DNA of 64,000 nt from Fontibacillus panacisegetis (lineage in GTDB: Bacteria > Bacillota > Bacilli > Paenibacillales > Paenibacillaceae). The stretch is from NCBI RefSeq assembly GCF_900102215.1, contig NZ_FNBG01000004.1:124001-188000 (forward strand), given 5' to 3'. Below the pieces are notes generated by a model, which saw only the letters and a program-made list of their open reading frames with translations, searched no databases and was not told the origin of the DNA. Below are positions 56,177-64,000 of this stretch, one piece after another. Each line of letters begins with the position of its first letter. Positions within the stretch are counted from its first letter, which is position 1. Both the position numbers and the translations under genes were made by a program.

Positions 56177-56509
56177 TTAATCCTCCAATGAATCTAAATC
56201 AGAAAGCAGGTTTAATATTTTTTTATTATCATTACTTGTTTCATGAATAAGTACCTTGCCATTTGATTCCCTATGCAAAACAGTTACAAGATCCTTGATG
56301 GTTAGATTTTCCAATAAAGTTTCAAAAGAAAGTCTTATATTAAATTTGTTCTCTATCATTTCTATTGCTTGCACAAGAAGTAATGAGTGACAACCTAATG
56401 TGAAAAAGTTTGAAGTTGTGTCTATGACCTCTCGATTAAGCAATTGTCTCCATATTTTCAAGAGCTCTATTTCTGTTGCTTCTATAGTGGCGTATACTGT
56501 ATTATTCAT
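56177..56509 (-). CDS. Free carrier protein (PCP/ACP) with LGCHSL motif
   Basis: The 110-residue protein is a single carrier domain with the phosphopantetheine motif FFTLGCHSLLLVQAIEM; the Ser is present, while the usual Gly before His reads Cys. The four-helix pattern is clear and a ~25-residue polar tail follows. The start overlaps the FkbH-like gene stop by 4 bases, so it is probably the carrier loaded by FkbH or the donor for the BtrH-like proteins. Confidence 0.85.
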   Translation of the reverse strand: MNNTVYATIEATEIELLKIWRQLLNREVIDTTSNFFTLGCHSLLLVQAIEMIENKFNIRLSFETLLENLTIKDLVTVLHRESNGKVLIHETSNDNKKILNLLSDLDSLED

Positions 56510-58299
56510 AAATTAGCTCCCTTTTCCAAAGGCATATTACATACATAAAAATCTGGTATTCTTATGTTTACCTGATCCAACTCGCACAATGACAATTGAA
56601 CTAACTCAGCTTCATAGATAACTTTAAATCCATGTTTATCATAAAAGTTCTTCACTTGCTGATTTTTATCCGTTTCAATGTAACATCCAACTATTCTCCT
56701 GGAACCTCTGTCTTTGGCAAGCATCACTGCCATGTAAAGAAGAACCTCTTCAGTCTGCCTCCCTAAGGAGCGACAAGACAATAGAAGAGTATCAATATCT
56801 GTATAATGGGGATAATGTTTAACAATGCATACCCCAACAATTCCCAAGTCACCAAAACGATCTTTCAAGCTCAATGTTATGCAATCTGCATTGTCATCTT
56901 TCCAAATATGCTTGATTTGATCTTCCGTATAACGAACAGTGGTCAAATTAAATTGATTCGTTTTTTGAGTCAATTGAGCAATACGGGTAAGATTATATTC
57001 ATTGACATACTCTAAAGTTGCTGTTAGTTCTAACGTTTCCAAATAATTATTAATATCAAGTACATTAGATAAATACTCTTTTCTTGCTTTTTCTTCTCGA
57101 TACATTTCTCCGCGTTTTTTATCTTCATCGGTTAGACTCGTAATATTGAAGTATCCGCATGATAACAGTAAATCTTTATATTGACAGGGTTTGCTCTGAT
57201 CAAATTGAATCGTTGTAATTTCAGGTATCATACTTTCTACGAGCTGAATCTCAAATGGATTGTCATCTATAAATACTATGCTATCTAGACCAATATTTAA
57301 TTCTCCAGCAATTTTTTTTATATTCGTTGCTTTATCATCCCAATTTATCTGATACGTAGTAACATGTTCTCTTCTAATTAATGAATCCGGATGATGATCT
57401 AATATATGTAAAACATCTTGCTCATTATTTTTACTGCACAATGCAATAATAATTCCGTTTTTTTGAAGTTTGATTACCTCACTTTGAAACTCATAATACT
57501 GCGAACCTGGGTACTTTGAACTCAAGGAAATCCCTGTCATTCCGTCCTCTCCGACAATCCCTCCCCATAAGACATTATCACAATCAAGAACTAGACATTT
57601 TTTAACTTTCCCTTTCAAGGCACTTACATATTTATAAGATTCCGAGGCAATTTCACGTATTGCTATATTACTATATGGGGCATTAGCTATATGCCATAAC
57701 CGCCTATCGAAAAAAACCGAATACCCTACCCTTTGAACTAGTAAATTCATATCTATACGAAAAATATTGTTGAGTTCATATGTTAGTTGTTCTATTTCAT
57801 GATTTAATTGTGATATAAACATATTTTCATCAAAGATGTATTTACGGCTAATATTAATATTAGGGTAAACTGGTGTGTCGAACGACAAATAGACGACTGG
57901 TGTGTTGGTCTTACTTCTGATGCCACTTATGATGGCTTTATAATAACTCAATATATCAACAAAGATAGTATCTATCTGAGCTTGATCTAACAATTCGTAT
58001 TGCATCAGTTTATTTGACAAATTCGGTAAATATAAACATATAAGAATCAAATCTACAGAAGGATTTATTAGATTAGAATTTTCACTCAAACATTCTTGTA
58101 TTACGCCATCATAAGTTGCATATGAAATACAGGTGTTAAAGTTATCTTTGAGGCCTAAATATTTTAGGGCCGGTGTTAGATTAAGCTCCAACGTTACATT
58201 ACTAAGTACAGTAATATTCAATTTAGTACCATTATTATTGTCCTCTCCATTTCGATTTAAGTAATCCATAATCTCAAAATTTGTTAATCCATTTAACAC
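56506..58299 (-). CDS. FkbH-like HAD-superfamily glyceryl-carrier synthase
   Basis: This 597-residue protein starts at a GTG behind GGAGGATAA. After an N-terminal region of ~230 residues it has the HAD motif CLVLDCDNVLWGGIVGEDG (D239-x-D241), IVFIDDNPFEIQLVE, and a C-terminal GNAT-like part (DRFGDLGIVGVCIV, SCRSLGRQTEEVLL). FkbH-type enzymes take the glyceryl group of 1,3-bisphosphoglycerate, remove phosphate and load glyceryl onto a carrier protein. Two carrier genes flank it. No ketosynthase is present, so the C3 unit is probably not a polyketide extender here. Confidence 0.85.
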   Translation of the reverse strand: MLNGLTNFEIMDYLNRNGEDNNNGTKLNITVLSNVTLELNLTPALKYLGLKDNFNTCISYATYDGVIQECLSENSNLINPSVDLILICLYLPNLSNKLMQYELLDQAQIDTIFVDILSYYKAIISGIRSKTNTPVVYLSFDTPVYPNINISRKYIFDENMFISQLNHEIEQLTYELNNIFRIDMNLLVQRVGYSVFFDRRLWHIANAPYSNIAIREIASESYKYVSALKGKVKKCLVLDCDNVLWGGIVGEDGMTGISLSSKYPGSQYYEFQSEVIKLQKNGIIIALCSKNNEQDVLHILDHHPDSLIRREHVTTYQINWDDKATNIKKIAGELNIGLDSIVFIDDNPFEIQLVESMIPEITTIQFDQSKPCQYKDLLLSCGYFNITSLTDEDKKRGEMYREEKARKEYLSNVLDINNYLETLELTATLEYVNEYNLTRIAQLTQKTNQFNLTTVRYTEDQIKHIWKDDNADCITLSLKDRFGDLGIVGVCIVKHYPHYTDIDTLLLSCRSLGRQTEEVLLYMAVMLAKDRGSRRIVGCYIETDKNQQVKNFYDKHGFKVIYEAELVQLSLCELDQVNIRIPDFYVCNMPLEKGANL

Positions 58300-58342
58300 T
58301 AGATTTATCCTCCGAATTCTAGTTTAGATTGCCATTTTAAAA

Positions 58343-58597
58343 TTAATTTAGAATTACTTCATACTTCGATAACATTGTCATTATTTTTGATACGGAGCAA
58401 AAACTATCAAATAACAAATCCAAATCAGAGAAAACTATTCCGTACGCCTCCTCTATTAAAGTAGAGAGTTGTATAAATTTTATAGATGTTAGTCCATGCT
58501 CTCTTAGGTCAACCTCTGGATTGTCTAGCAAAAAATTTATTGATTCAGTTTCCATAATAATTTTAAGAATACTCATAAATTTATTAATGTCCGACAT
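58343..58597 (-). CDS. Free acyl carrier protein
   Basis: The 84-residue protein has an ACP fold with DLREHGLTSIKFIQLSTLIEE, the Ser after Thr in LTS being the phosphopantetheine site. It is the first gene of the cluster, 45 bases before the FkbH-like gene, with a strong ribosome site (GGAGGT). It probably carries the glyceryl or a derived acyl unit. Two carriers in one operon suggest separate loading and transfer steps. Confidence 0.85.
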   Translation of the reverse strand: MSDINKFMSILKIIMETESINFLLDNPEVDLREHGLTSIKFIQLSTLIEEAYGIVFSDLDLLFDSFCSVSKIMTMLSKYEVILN

Positions 58598-58647
58598 AGA
58601 ACCTCCACTAAATATTGTAATTAAATACTTCTTTTTAAAAAATAATC

Positions 58648-58676
58648 ATTATAATATAATTTATCCTAATATATCA
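58648..58676 (-). promoter_or_regulatory. Candidate promoter of the biosynthetic cluster
   Basis: On the minus strand a perfect TATAAT (58653-58648) is preceded by TGATAT at 17 bases. The -35 is weak, so an activator may be needed. It lies about 50 bases before the first cluster gene, in a very AT-rich region. Confidence 0.4.
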
Positions 58677-58739
58677 CTTACTACATAAAATAGTCATTGA
58701 CTTGTTTTGACTTTTTTTGTCTTTCTTTGTCTACAATTG

Positions 58740-59086
58740 TTTATTTAACGGAATTTCATCCCCATTTACGGGGCCGGTTATTGATGAAGGATATGGAATG
58801 GGATAGTTCCTCTTCCGCCACGGCAGCAAAATCATGCCTTTGCAGAAAGATCTACGAAGTAGTACACCTGCACATCGTGGAAATATTCCAGCAACATCCC
58901 CCCCCCCCCCAATAACCAAAGTCATTAAGTTAAACTCAGAGACAAGACCGGGAATAAAAATGGAATCCAGAACAGCATGGGGAAAAGCCCTGTGCCGTTT
59001 TTTTGGTGCAAGAAAGGAAGAAGTGTACAGCAAACAAAGCATATGGACTATCCGCTTAAAAAAATGTTCATGGGAAACGAATTATG
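58740..59086. other. Mobile-element debris with no supported gene
   Basis: Between the cluster promoter and the IS4-like transposase no coherent protein frame is seen. The stretch has higher G+C than the cluster and contains a run of 13 C. It looks like rearranged insertion-sequence DNA. Confidence 0.4.
58898..58910 (+). repeat. Run of 13 C
   Basis: A homopolymer tract in mobile-element debris. Such runs slip easily and the exact length may be a sequencing uncertainty. Confidence 0.85.
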
Positions 59087-59910
59087 CTACTCTGTAGACG
59101 AAGCTAACGACTGATGTCTCTTTGCGTGAAAATTAGCGGCAGAAAGATTCGTAATGACGGTTTCATAAGCGCCATTAGGCAGAACGAAACGAACAACCTG
59201 AAAGGAAATCGAGTAAAACAAGTTCTCCTGTAAATTTAAAAAATCAAAGGTAGACGTGGAAGGGACGAACTTGTAAATCTCGGGATGAGCTTTGACCTCT
59301 TTGGTTTGTTTTTTTGTGAGTGTCAGATGAACGGCCCGATCAAACTCTCCGTCAGAGGGCAGACGCAAGCCCGAAAGAATACCATTACAATCTAAATCCT
59401 TAACCCGTATGACATAGCTCCACCCTTTGCGTTCCATATGCGCGAAATTGTTGTAACTTTCATAACACCTATCGGCAGTAACAATGGTTTGCCTTTGATA
59501 GGGGAACGGCCAACCATAGCAGCCAGCGCCTTTCCCTCGTTGCACAACCTTCGTGGCTGAACAATGGCATCCACGTAAAGTCTGTTGCATAAGTCATAGG
59601 CTGCGTTCAAATGCAAAAGGTTGTAGCCTTTCGTGTTCGATTGATTTTGAAAATAGGTGTCTGGGTCCACCCGGTCCGTTGCCATATGCAAATCCGAACC
59701 GTCAATGGCAAGTAATCGATACCCTCGGTAGCCCTTGATATCCGTATATGATTGCGTAAATTCGTGAAACAAGAATTCCACAGCAGACGGAAGGATTTTA
59801 TTCCTCTGCTGGGCAAAAGCAGAAGTGGTTGCGGTGTTTACGTCATGACCCTGCGATTCCAAGAGCTCCTTGTATAGGCTGCTTCCTCCCACAGAGATCA
59901 GGAGTTGCAT
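59087..59910 (-). pseudogene. IS4-family transposase, frameshifted and internally deleted
   Basis: The upstream frame reads MQLLISVGGSSLYKELLESQ, then YRGYRLLAIDGSDLHMATD and LHLNAAYDLCNRLYVDAIVQ, the N-terminal half of an IS4-type DDE transposase with the first Asp. Near 59490 it shifts frame to ERKGWSYVIRVKD and VITNLSAANFHAKRH. In intact relatives ~40 residues including the conserved Y-x2-R-W-x-E region lie between NLS and NFHAK, so that part is deleted. The element is dead. It marks the boundary between the biosynthetic cluster and the glmS region. Confidence 0.75.
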
Positions 59911-60080
59911 GACCGTTTCAAAGATGCTTTAAATGCAAATTGTAGACGATAAACCCGAATTTTTATTGTACATTTCCCATATGATTGCTGAGGAGAGTAA
60001 ACGCAAAAAATCCACTGAACTTATCCAGTGGGTAAACTCTTTCCCGAGAATATTATCATTAATTTGACTTCAACAAATAA

Positions 60081-60117
60081 AGAGGGGAGCCCGAATTATT
60101 GCCTCGGGCTCCCCTCT
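60081..60117. terminator. Perfect 14-bp hairpin downstream of glmS
   Basis: AGAGGGGAGCCCGA at 60081-60094 pairs perfectly with TCGGGCTCCCCTCT at 60104-60117. On the minus strand it is followed by TTATTTG, which fits termination of glmS transcription about 100 bases after the stop codon. Confidence 0.75.
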
Positions 60118-60156
60118 AGATGCATTAATCATCTTACATGTCGGTTTTACACATTT

Positions 60157-60196
60157 TTTACTGGTTCCATAGTTTCTTTACTGGTTCCACACTTTT
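60157..60196. repeat. Tandem 20-bp repeat just downstream of glmS
   Basis: TTTACTGGTTCCA occurs at 60157-60169 and again at 60177-60189 with a 20-base period. It lies 20-58 bases beyond the glmS stop, the zone where Tn7-like elements insert, but no Tn7 end is recognised. Confidence 0.6.
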
Positions 60197-60214
60197 TTAT
60201 CACCAGACAATTTC

Positions 60215-62047
60215 CTACTCCACCGTAACACTCTTCGCCAAGTTACGCGGTTTATCCACATCATTACCACGAGCCAGGGATGCGTAGTAAGCAAGCAATT
60301 GCAATGGTACTACTGACAGAGCCGGTGTAAGCAATGGTAATGTTTTAGGAATTGCAAAAGCTTGATCAACGGATTTGAGCAGGCTTGATACATGCTCTTC
60401 GTGGCTAAGCGCCATTACTTCTGCGCCACGAGCTTTTACTTCCTTGATGTTGCTTACTGTTTTCTCAAGCAATGCTTCTTGGGTTGCAAGAGCGATGACT
60501 GGAATGCCGTCCTCAATCAGAGCGAGCGTGCCATGCTTCAATTCGCCTGCTGCATAAGCCTCGGAATGAATATACGAGATCTCTTTAAGCTTGAGCGAAC
60601 CTTCAAGAGCGACTGCGTAGTCAACGCCACGTCCGATAAAGAACAGGTTGTTATGGTTGGAAATATGCTTTGCGTATGCTTTGATTGCATCTGTATTTTC
60701 AAGCATAGCTTCCACTTGCTCAGGAAGAGATTGCATAGCTGCAATAATATGGCTGATTTCTTCAGCCGTTTGTGTTCCACGAACTTCAGCCAAATACAGA
60801 CCGAAAAGGTAGAACGCGATAAGCTGTGAAGTGTATGCTTTTGTCGAAGCTACGGCGATTTCTGGACCCGCCAGAGTCGCGATAACATCATCAGCGTCAC
60901 GGGCGATCGAGCTGCCTACTACGTTTGTAATAGCAAGCACGTGTGCACCGTTCGCATGAGCTTCACGAAGCGCTGCCAGTGTATCAGCTGTTTCACCGGA
61001 TTGGCTGACTACGATAACCAATGTTTCTGGAGTAATCAATGGTGAACGGTAACGATATTCGGAAGCAACATCGAATGCTACAGGGATACGAACAAGACGT
61101 TCAATCGCTGTACCGCCAACAAGACCTGCATGATAAGCCGTACCGCACGCAACGATGTGAATGTTGTTGATGGAACGAATCTTCTCTTCTGTCAGATTCA
61201 GTTCAGGGAAAATAACTTTACTTCCACTTTCATCAATCCGTCCACGCATCGTGTCGCGGTATGCTTTTGGCTGCTCATAAATTTCCTTGAGCATAAAGTG
61301 ATCAAAACCGCCTTTTTCAGCAGTTACAGCATCCCATTCGACATTCGTCATTTCCCGAGAAATAAAATTCCCCTCAATAGTCATCAGTTCGACAGAATCT
61401 TTTGTCAATACTGCCATTTCACCGTCGTTCAGGATATACACTTTACGAGTATAATTCAGGATAGCTGGAATATCAGAACCGATAAAGTTCTCTCCTTCGC
61501 CAATACCGATAATAAGCGGACTTGCTTGACGTACTGCAACGAGCTTGTTAGGTTCGTATTCAGTCAATACTCCTAGCGCAAAAGCACCGCGCATGTAAGT
61601 AATTGCTTTCTGAACAGCCTTAACGATATCTCCTTGATATTCACGAGCTACCAAGTGAGAGATTACTTCTGTATCAGTCTCCGACACAAATTCATATCCT
61701 TGGCTGATCAATTCCTCTTTCAAATCCAGATAATTCTCAACGATCCCGTTATGCACGACCGAGAATTTCTGGCTGTGGTCCGTATGTGGGTGAGAATTAA
61801 CATCAGACGGTTTACCGTGAGTTGCCCAGCGTGTATGACCGATTCCGGCAGAACCAACAAGTGGAGCTCCTTCTAGTTTAGATTCAAGATTGGCCAATCG
61901 ACCGATCGATTTCGAAATTTTGAGACCCGCATCTGTAAAAACAGCGATCCCGGCAGAATCATAACCACGGTACTCCAGTTTTTTAAGTCCTTCGATCAAT
62001 ACCGCCTGTGTATCTCTTTCCCCAATATATCCAACAATACCACACAT
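60215..62047 (-). CDS. glmS: Glutamine-fructose-6-phosphate aminotransferase
   Basis: This 610-residue enzyme is complete. It starts MCGIVGYIGERDTQAVLIEG with Cys2 as the glutaminase nucleophile, has HTRWATHGKPS, and two SIS domains (CGTAYHAGLVG; VSQSGETADTLAALREA), ending PRNLAKSVTVE with the conserved C-terminal tail. It makes glucosamine-6-phosphate from fructose-6-phosphate and glutamine, the first step to peptidoglycan amino sugars. Its leader holds the glmS ribozyme, so expression falls when glucosamine-6-phosphate is plentiful. Confidence 0.97.
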   Translation of the reverse strand: MCGIVGYIGERDTQAVLIEGLKKLEYRGYDSAGIAVFTDAGLKISKSIGRLANLESKLEGAPLVGSAGIGHTRWATHGKPSDVNSHPHTDHSQKFSVVHNGIVENYLDLKEELISQGYEFVSETDTEVISHLVAREYQGDIVKAVQKAITYMRGAFALGVLTEYEPNKLVAVRQASPLIIGIGEGENFIGSDIPAILNYTRKVYILNDGEMAVLTKDSVELMTIEGNFISREMTNVEWDAVTAEKGGFDHFMLKEIYEQPKAYRDTMRGRIDESGSKVIFPELNLTEEKIRSINNIHIVACGTAYHAGLVGGTAIERLVRIPVAFDVASEYRYRSPLITPETLVIVVSQSGETADTLAALREAHANGAHVLAITNVVGSSIARDADDVIATLAGPEIAVASTKAYTSQLIAFYLFGLYLAEVRGTQTAEEISHIIAAMQSLPEQVEAMLENTDAIKAYAKHISNHNNLFFIGRGVDYAVALEGSLKLKEISYIHSEAYAAGELKHGTLALIEDGIPVIALATQEALLEKTVSNIKEVKARGAEVMALSHEEHVSSLLKSVDQAFAIPKTLPLLTPALSVVPLQLLAYYASLARGNDVDKPRNLAKSVTVE

Positions 62048-62249
62048 AATTTATATATCCTCCGTTCGTCAACTTCAAATTTTTGCGCAAGCAAAAATAC
62101 ACGGAAGATATACCGCAATAGGAGAAAGGACAGACTATTCAATTGTCTGAAAAAATGAGAAAGTTACATTCTTACTTCTTCCATTTTCATGAATGTCCAC
62201 ACGTCTCTCTTACCGCGTTTCTCCGCATACTTACCTGCTAACACTCATG

Positions 62250-62464
62250 ATTTGTGGCATCAGTCCAAAAGGTTTGTGGGAACGGTCGCCCATTCCTTTT
62301 GCCCTTATGGTTACGATGTGATGCTTCACCGGGAGGCCCCCGCCGAACAATTCGAACACCTCCACCTCGTCAGCTTGCATTTGCCGTCAGCCATCACCCA
62401 TTGATACGTCATTAAACTTTAATGGGATGAATGACTTCTACGCGCGAAATGAAGCTCTGGCGCT
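62250..62464 (-). ncRNA. glmS self-cleaving ribozyme-riboswitch
   Basis: On the minus strand the leader contains the cleavage site A|GCGCCAGAGCTTC (cut between 62464 and 62463), TGACGAGGTGGAGGTG (62372-62357), the pseudoknot stretch TTCGGCGGGGGCCTCCCGG and a GGGCAAAAGG element, in the order of the glmS ribozyme consensus. Glucosamine-6-phosphate acts as cofactor for self-cleavage, which destabilises the glmS mRNA. The 3' boundary is approximate. Confidence 0.92.
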
Positions 62465-62602
62465 TAATGTTGCACGTAACCTCACTACCCTCACTTTCTC
62501 ATATTGAATATGCTTATTATATGCATCCCAGAGACTTTTTGCAATCATTGCTCGCCTAAAATGATCACATCACCGTCCCCTCATTGCAATTACCCTCAAT
62601 AA

Positions 62603-62640
62603 AAGCCGCTGAAACATAAAATGACTCGTTCCAGCGGCTT
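62603..62640 (-). terminator. Terminator after glmM
   Basis: AAGCCGCTG pairs with CAGCGGCTT, followed on the minus strand by TTATTGAGG. It separates glmM from the glmS leader. Confidence 0.75.
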
Positions 62641-62686
62641 ATTTTATAGTCCTATAAATTTAAAATAAATACTATTTCAGGTGAAC

Positions 62687-64000
62687 CTATACCAGTTCTT
62701 TTTCAACAACTGCAACAATCTGTCCAACAAGCTCTTCAAGCTCCTGCTTCTCCGGTCCTTCTGCCATTACACGGATCAAGGATTCTGTGCCGGAAGGACG
62801 CACTAATACCCGCCCATTATCGCTTAACTTGTCCTCCACCTTCGCAATAGCCTGTTCAATCGCTACGTTGCCAACATATTTGCTCTTATCCTGTACACGG
62901 ACATTCACAAGCACCTGTGGATATTGCTTCATTACCTTTTTGAGCTCGCTAAGCGATTGACCAGATGCTATAAGTGTATCTACGAGCTGAATAGCTGTTA
63001 GAATACCGTCTCCTGTCGTGTTGTACTCAAGGAAAATAACGTGACCCGACTGTTCACCGCCAAGGTTATAGCCCCCACGAATCATTTCTGCCATCACATA
63101 ACGGTCGCCTACAGCGGTCTGTTGTGTGTTAAGAGATAGCTTCTTTGTTGCTTTATAGAAACCGAAGTTACTCATTACTGTTGATACGATCGTGCTATCT
63201 TTAAGCTTACCTGCACGATTCATAGCATCGCCACAAATACACAGGATATAGTCGCCATCGACCTCTTCACCTTTTTCGTCAATCGCGATCAGGCGATCTG
63301 CGTCACCGTCGAATGCTAACCCCAAGTGTGCCCCGAGACGTACGACCTCTTCTTTAAGCTTTTCTGGATGTGTGGACCCGCAATGATCGTTAATATTTAA
63401 TCCATTAGGTTCTGCAGCAATCGTATGAACCTCTGCGCCTAGCTCTTTGAACAACTTCGGAGCAAGCTCATAAGCAGCACCATTAGCACAATCAAGTACG
63501 ACCTTTAATCCTTCAAAAGAATGGCTTATCGTAGTTTTCAAATGCTCCAAATATTTCAGTTTGGATTCTGTATCCACAGTTACCGAACCTAAACCGCCAC
63601 CGATTGGACGTGGAAGTTCATCTACTTCTTTATCCATCAATTCTTCAATCTGCAGCTCCGTCTCATCAGACAGCTTGAAACCGTCGTTACCAAAAAATTT
63701 AATACCATTATCCTCTACCGGATTATGAGAAGCTGAAATCATAACTCCCGCATCAGCCTTAAGTACACGTGTTAAATAAGCAACCGCAGGTGTAGAGACA
63801 ACACCTAGACGAATAACGTCAGCACCGATCGATAACATGCCTGCTACCAGTGCAGATTCCAGCATAAGTCCCGAAATTCGAGTATCCATACCGATTACTA
63901 CCTTTGGCTTCGGAACCTGTCCTGCAAGCACATATCCTCCACATCTTCCAATCTGATATGCTAATTCTGCAGTTAATTCTTTATTAGCTACTCCTCTTAC
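62687..64000 (-). CDS. glmM: Phosphoglucosamine mutase, N-terminus outside window
   Basis: 438 codons are visible in one open frame up to the window edge, starting [18 protein letters not shown]; only about nine N-terminal residues are missing. The active-site phosphoserine loop [17 protein letters not shown], the metal loop [13 protein letters not shown] and the sugar loop [10 protein letters not shown] are all present, and the C-terminal [15 protein letters not shown] binds phosphate. It converts glucosamine-6-phosphate to glucosamine-1-phosphate, the step after GlmS, for UDP-GlcNAc synthesis. Confidence 0.97.
   Translation of the reverse strand, partial: VRGVANKELTAELAYQIGRCGGYVLAGQVPKPKVVIGMDTRISGLMLESALVAGMLSIGADVIRLGVVSTPAVAYLTRVLKADAGVMISASHNPVEDNGIKFFGNDGFKLSDETELQIEELMDKEVDELPRPIGGGLGSVTVDTESKLKYLEHLKTTISHSFEGLKVVLDCANGAAYELAPKLFKELGAEVHTIAAEPNGLNINDHCGSTHPEKLKEEVVRLGAHLGLAFDGDADRLIAIDEKGEEVDGDYILCICGDAMNRAGKLKDSTIVSTVMSNFGFYKATKKLSLNTQQTAVGDRYVMAEMIRGGYNLGGEQSGHVIFLEYNTTGDGILTAIQLVDTLIASGQSLSELKKVMKQYPQVLVNVRVQDKSKYVGNVAIEQAIAKVEDKLSDNGRVLVRPSGTESLIRVMAEGPEKQELEELVGQIVAVVEKELV

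Larger units (their letters stand above)
37024..58597 (-). other. Biosynthetic gene cluster for a capreomycidine-type peptide
   Basis: Eighteen genes all read leftwards with overlaps or short gaps and a common low G+C. From upstream to downstream: carrier protein, FkbH-like, carrier protein, two BtrH-like proteins, unknown beta-sandwich-like protein, MbtH, VioD-like and VioC-like enzymes, class V aminotransferase, NRPS A-T-C, NRPS A-T, P450, Cys-type thioesterase, YcaQ-like glycosylase, 2-hydroxyacid dehydrogenase, and a two-gene ABC exporter. This grouping is one functional unit; its product is predicted, not known. Confidence 0.85.

Noticed and set aside
58731-59042. Open frame of 103 residues across the poly-C tract
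   Set aside because: It relies on the homopolymer, has no ribosome site, and resembles no protein; it lies in insertion-sequence debris.
60157-60196. Tandem repeat downstream of glmS as a Tn7 end
   Set aside because: No TGTGGGCGG-type terminus and no tnsABCDE genes are visible; the location alone is not enough.

Overview
The window looks like chromosomal DNA of a spore-forming Bacillota, most likely Paenibacillus or a close relative. This is inferred from strong AGGAGG-type ribosome sites, a glmS self-cleaving ribozyme in front of glmS, a des-desK-desR-type membrane-fluidity operon, many carbohydrate-catabolism genes with AraC and GntR regulators, and the overall protein style. No rRNA, tRNA, CRISPR array or phage structural gene was seen.

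Layout. (1) 1-2.2 kb: Entner-Doudoroff end genes (eda, kdgK) with a divergent GntR regulator. (2) 2.2-7 kb: an inverted intergenic repeat, a spermidine-synthase-fold protein, a small unknown protein, an AgrC/AgrA-like (GHKL/LytTR) two-component pair, a CAT remnant and a MmcQ/YjbR gene. (3) 7.2-14.3 kb: a sugar-oxidation locus with three Gfo/Idh/MocA dehydrogenases, a TIM-barrel isomerase, a ThuA-like protein and two AraC regulators. (4) 14.3-31 kb: a zone dense in broken genes (second MmcQ copy, MerR regulator, fumarate-reductase-like flavoprotein, IS256 transposase, ABC transporters, SDRs, YdeI). Among these sit intact modules: des/desK/desR, lrgAB, a PadR/VOC pair and a WYL/VOC pair with a 40-bp perfect palindrome between them. 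(5) 31-36.5 kb: an OmpR-type two-component system facing a heterodimeric ABC exporter. (6) 37-58.6 kb: an AT-rich, single-strand biosynthetic gene cluster. (7) 58.7-60 kb: IS4-family remnants. (8) 60-64 kb: core genes glmS, its ribozyme, and glmM (cut by the window end).

The most interesting part is region 6. About 18 co-directional, mostly overlapping or tightly spaced genes encode a VioC-like arginine beta-hydroxylase and a VioD-like capreomycidine synthase, which together predict capreomycidine. They also encode two small NRPS proteins (A-T-C and A-T), an MbtH-like protein, a P450 and a stand-alone thioesterase whose nucleophile position reads Cys instead of Ser. A second set comprises a FkbH-like glyceryl-loading enzyme, two free carrier proteins and two BtrH-like putative acyltransferases. 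Finally there are a class V aminotransferase, a 2-hydroxyacid dehydrogenase, an AlkX/YcaQ-like DNA glycosylase that may give self-resistance, and a heterodimeric ABC exporter. I do not recognise this gene combination as any characterised pathway; the predicted product is a small capreomycidine-containing peptide carrying a C3 acyl unit, possibly DNA-reactive.

The cluster lies between ordinary chromosomal genes and glmS, with transposase debris at the glmS side. Together with its low G+C this suggests horizontal acquisition next to a known insertion hotspot.
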